From positions 4,092,001-4,156,000 of the forward strand of contig JAJFZO010000407.1 of assembly GCA_021397835.1 (NCBI GenBank): DNA of 64,000 nucleotides, in the 5' to 3' direction. This document shows, piece after piece, positions 63,594-64,000 of this stretch. Within the stretch, counting starts at the first letter, position 1. Each line of letters starts with the position of its first letter. Origin of the DNA: Moringa oleifera (Eukaryota; Streptophyta; Magnoliopsida; Brassicales; Moringaceae). The position numbers were made by a program, and so were the translations under genes. The notes under the pieces were generated by a model. That model was not told the origin of the DNA, ran no database searches, and saw only the letters and a list, made by a program, of their open reading frames with translations.

Positions 63594-64000
63594 ATGATGT
63601 CAGAAAATGAGGCAAGCAACCTGCCGCCCAAGTCCCCCAAGAAGACCATCAGCAATGCTACCAAGGGGACCGTCAGCCTGAAGACGGAGGAAGACGAGGT
63701 GTTCGAAGTGGAGGAGCCTATAGCTATGCGGTTCAAGATCGTTAAGATGTACTTCGAGAACCCAGAAGCGACTTCTTTCCAGACCGATGTGGTGCCGCTC
63801 CCCAACGTATCGTCCTGTTCGCTTGAGAGGATCATTGGATACTGTAAGTCTCACCTCGAGTTCGAGGAAAAGTTGGCCAGCCAGTCCGAGGTTAAGGCCT
63901 ATAATGATGAGTTCTTTAAGAAGCTGAACAATGACGAGATCAAGAAAATGATCTTGGCAGCGAATTATCTCGAAATCAAGGAGCTGCTGGATCTCCTTGT
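63594..64000 (+). CDS. SKP1-like protein, 5' part, divergent
   Basis: Open from ATGATG at 63594 to the window edge, 135 residues without an intron or stop. After a polar extension of about 24 residues, a SKP1 POZ fold is recognisable: GTVSLKTEEDEVFEVEE, VPLPNVSS, IIGYCKSHLEF, then the acidic or polar loop and the conserved KKMILAANYLEIKELLDLL that leads to the F-box-binding C-terminus. SKP1 proteins link F-box proteins to CUL1 in SCF ubiquitin ligases. The extension and the MRFKIVKMYFE segment differ from canonical ASK1, which reads more like VALESQTIKHMIED, so this is a diverged paralogue. Coding GC is far higher than in the preceding 11 kb. The C-terminal F-box contact region lies outside the window. 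Confidence 0.88.
   Translation, partial: MMSENEASNLPPKSPKKTISNATKGTVSLKTEEDEVFEVEEPIAMRFKIVKMYFENPEATSFQTDVVPLPNVSSCSLERIIGYCKSHLEFEEKLASQSEVKAYNDEFFKKLNNDEIKKMILAANYLEIKELLDLL

Noticed and set aside
63491..63854. Minus-strand open frames of 84-114 residues at the SKP1-like gene
   Set aside because: They are antisense to a clear SKP1-like reading frame and read through the CT microsatellite as an Arg-Glu repeat.

Overview
The window is nuclear DNA of a flowering plant, most likely a woody eudicot. The genes have many short exons with GT-AG introns, the introns and intergenic DNA are AT-rich, and L1-type LINEs, Ty1/copia debris and a CC-NBS-LRR resistance gene are present. The species cannot be fixed from the sequence alone. 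Family names come from protein motifs and remembered Arabidopsis relatives; no search was run.

Layout. (1) 3-15799 (+): 3' part of a membrane protein with an FtsH/M41-like HEAGH motif but no AAA ATPase domain. Its intron of about 10.3 kb holds two large LINEs in opposite orientation, and a short third LINE tail lies in the intron before it. (2) 17455-22561 (-): magnesium transporter MRS2-4/MGT6, 4 exons. (3) 23307-40122 (+): FTSHI4, a chloroplast FtsH-like AAA protein, 19 exons, with two LINEs in introns. (4) 40871-43364 (-): peroxisomal SDRB, a 2,4-dienoyl-CoA reductase-like enzyme ending in SKL, 5 exons. (5) 43882-47994 (+): DEAD-box RNA helicase RH36, 6 exons. (6) 48870-51719 (+): single-exon CC-NBS-LRR resistance protein, followed by a 100-bp tandem duplication. 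(7) About 52-63 kb: very AT-rich, gene-poor DNA with two oppositely oriented Ty1/copia fragments, a 930-bp-spaced direct repeat beside a decayed primer-binding-like site, and two degenerate satellite-like arrays. (8) 63594 to the window end (+): the 5' part of a divergent SKP1-like gene with a TATA box and a CT microsatellite in its leader.

Two gene pairs are head to head (MRS2-4/FTSHI4, about 745 bp between start codons; SDRB/RH36, about 517 bp). FTSHI4 and SDRB are tail to tail. The genes act in different compartments (chloroplast, a membrane Mg2+ channel, peroxisome, nucleolus, immunity, ubiquitin ligase), so they are neighbours rather than a pathway. The chained exons of every complete gene keep an open reading frame, so the genes look intact despite the insertions.

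The most interesting non-gene signal is the LINE family. It has a conserved 15-nt hairpin just before the poly(A), in which the stem is kept while the loop varies. Two of its three large copies have lost the segment carrying the reverse-transcriptase catalytic motif.
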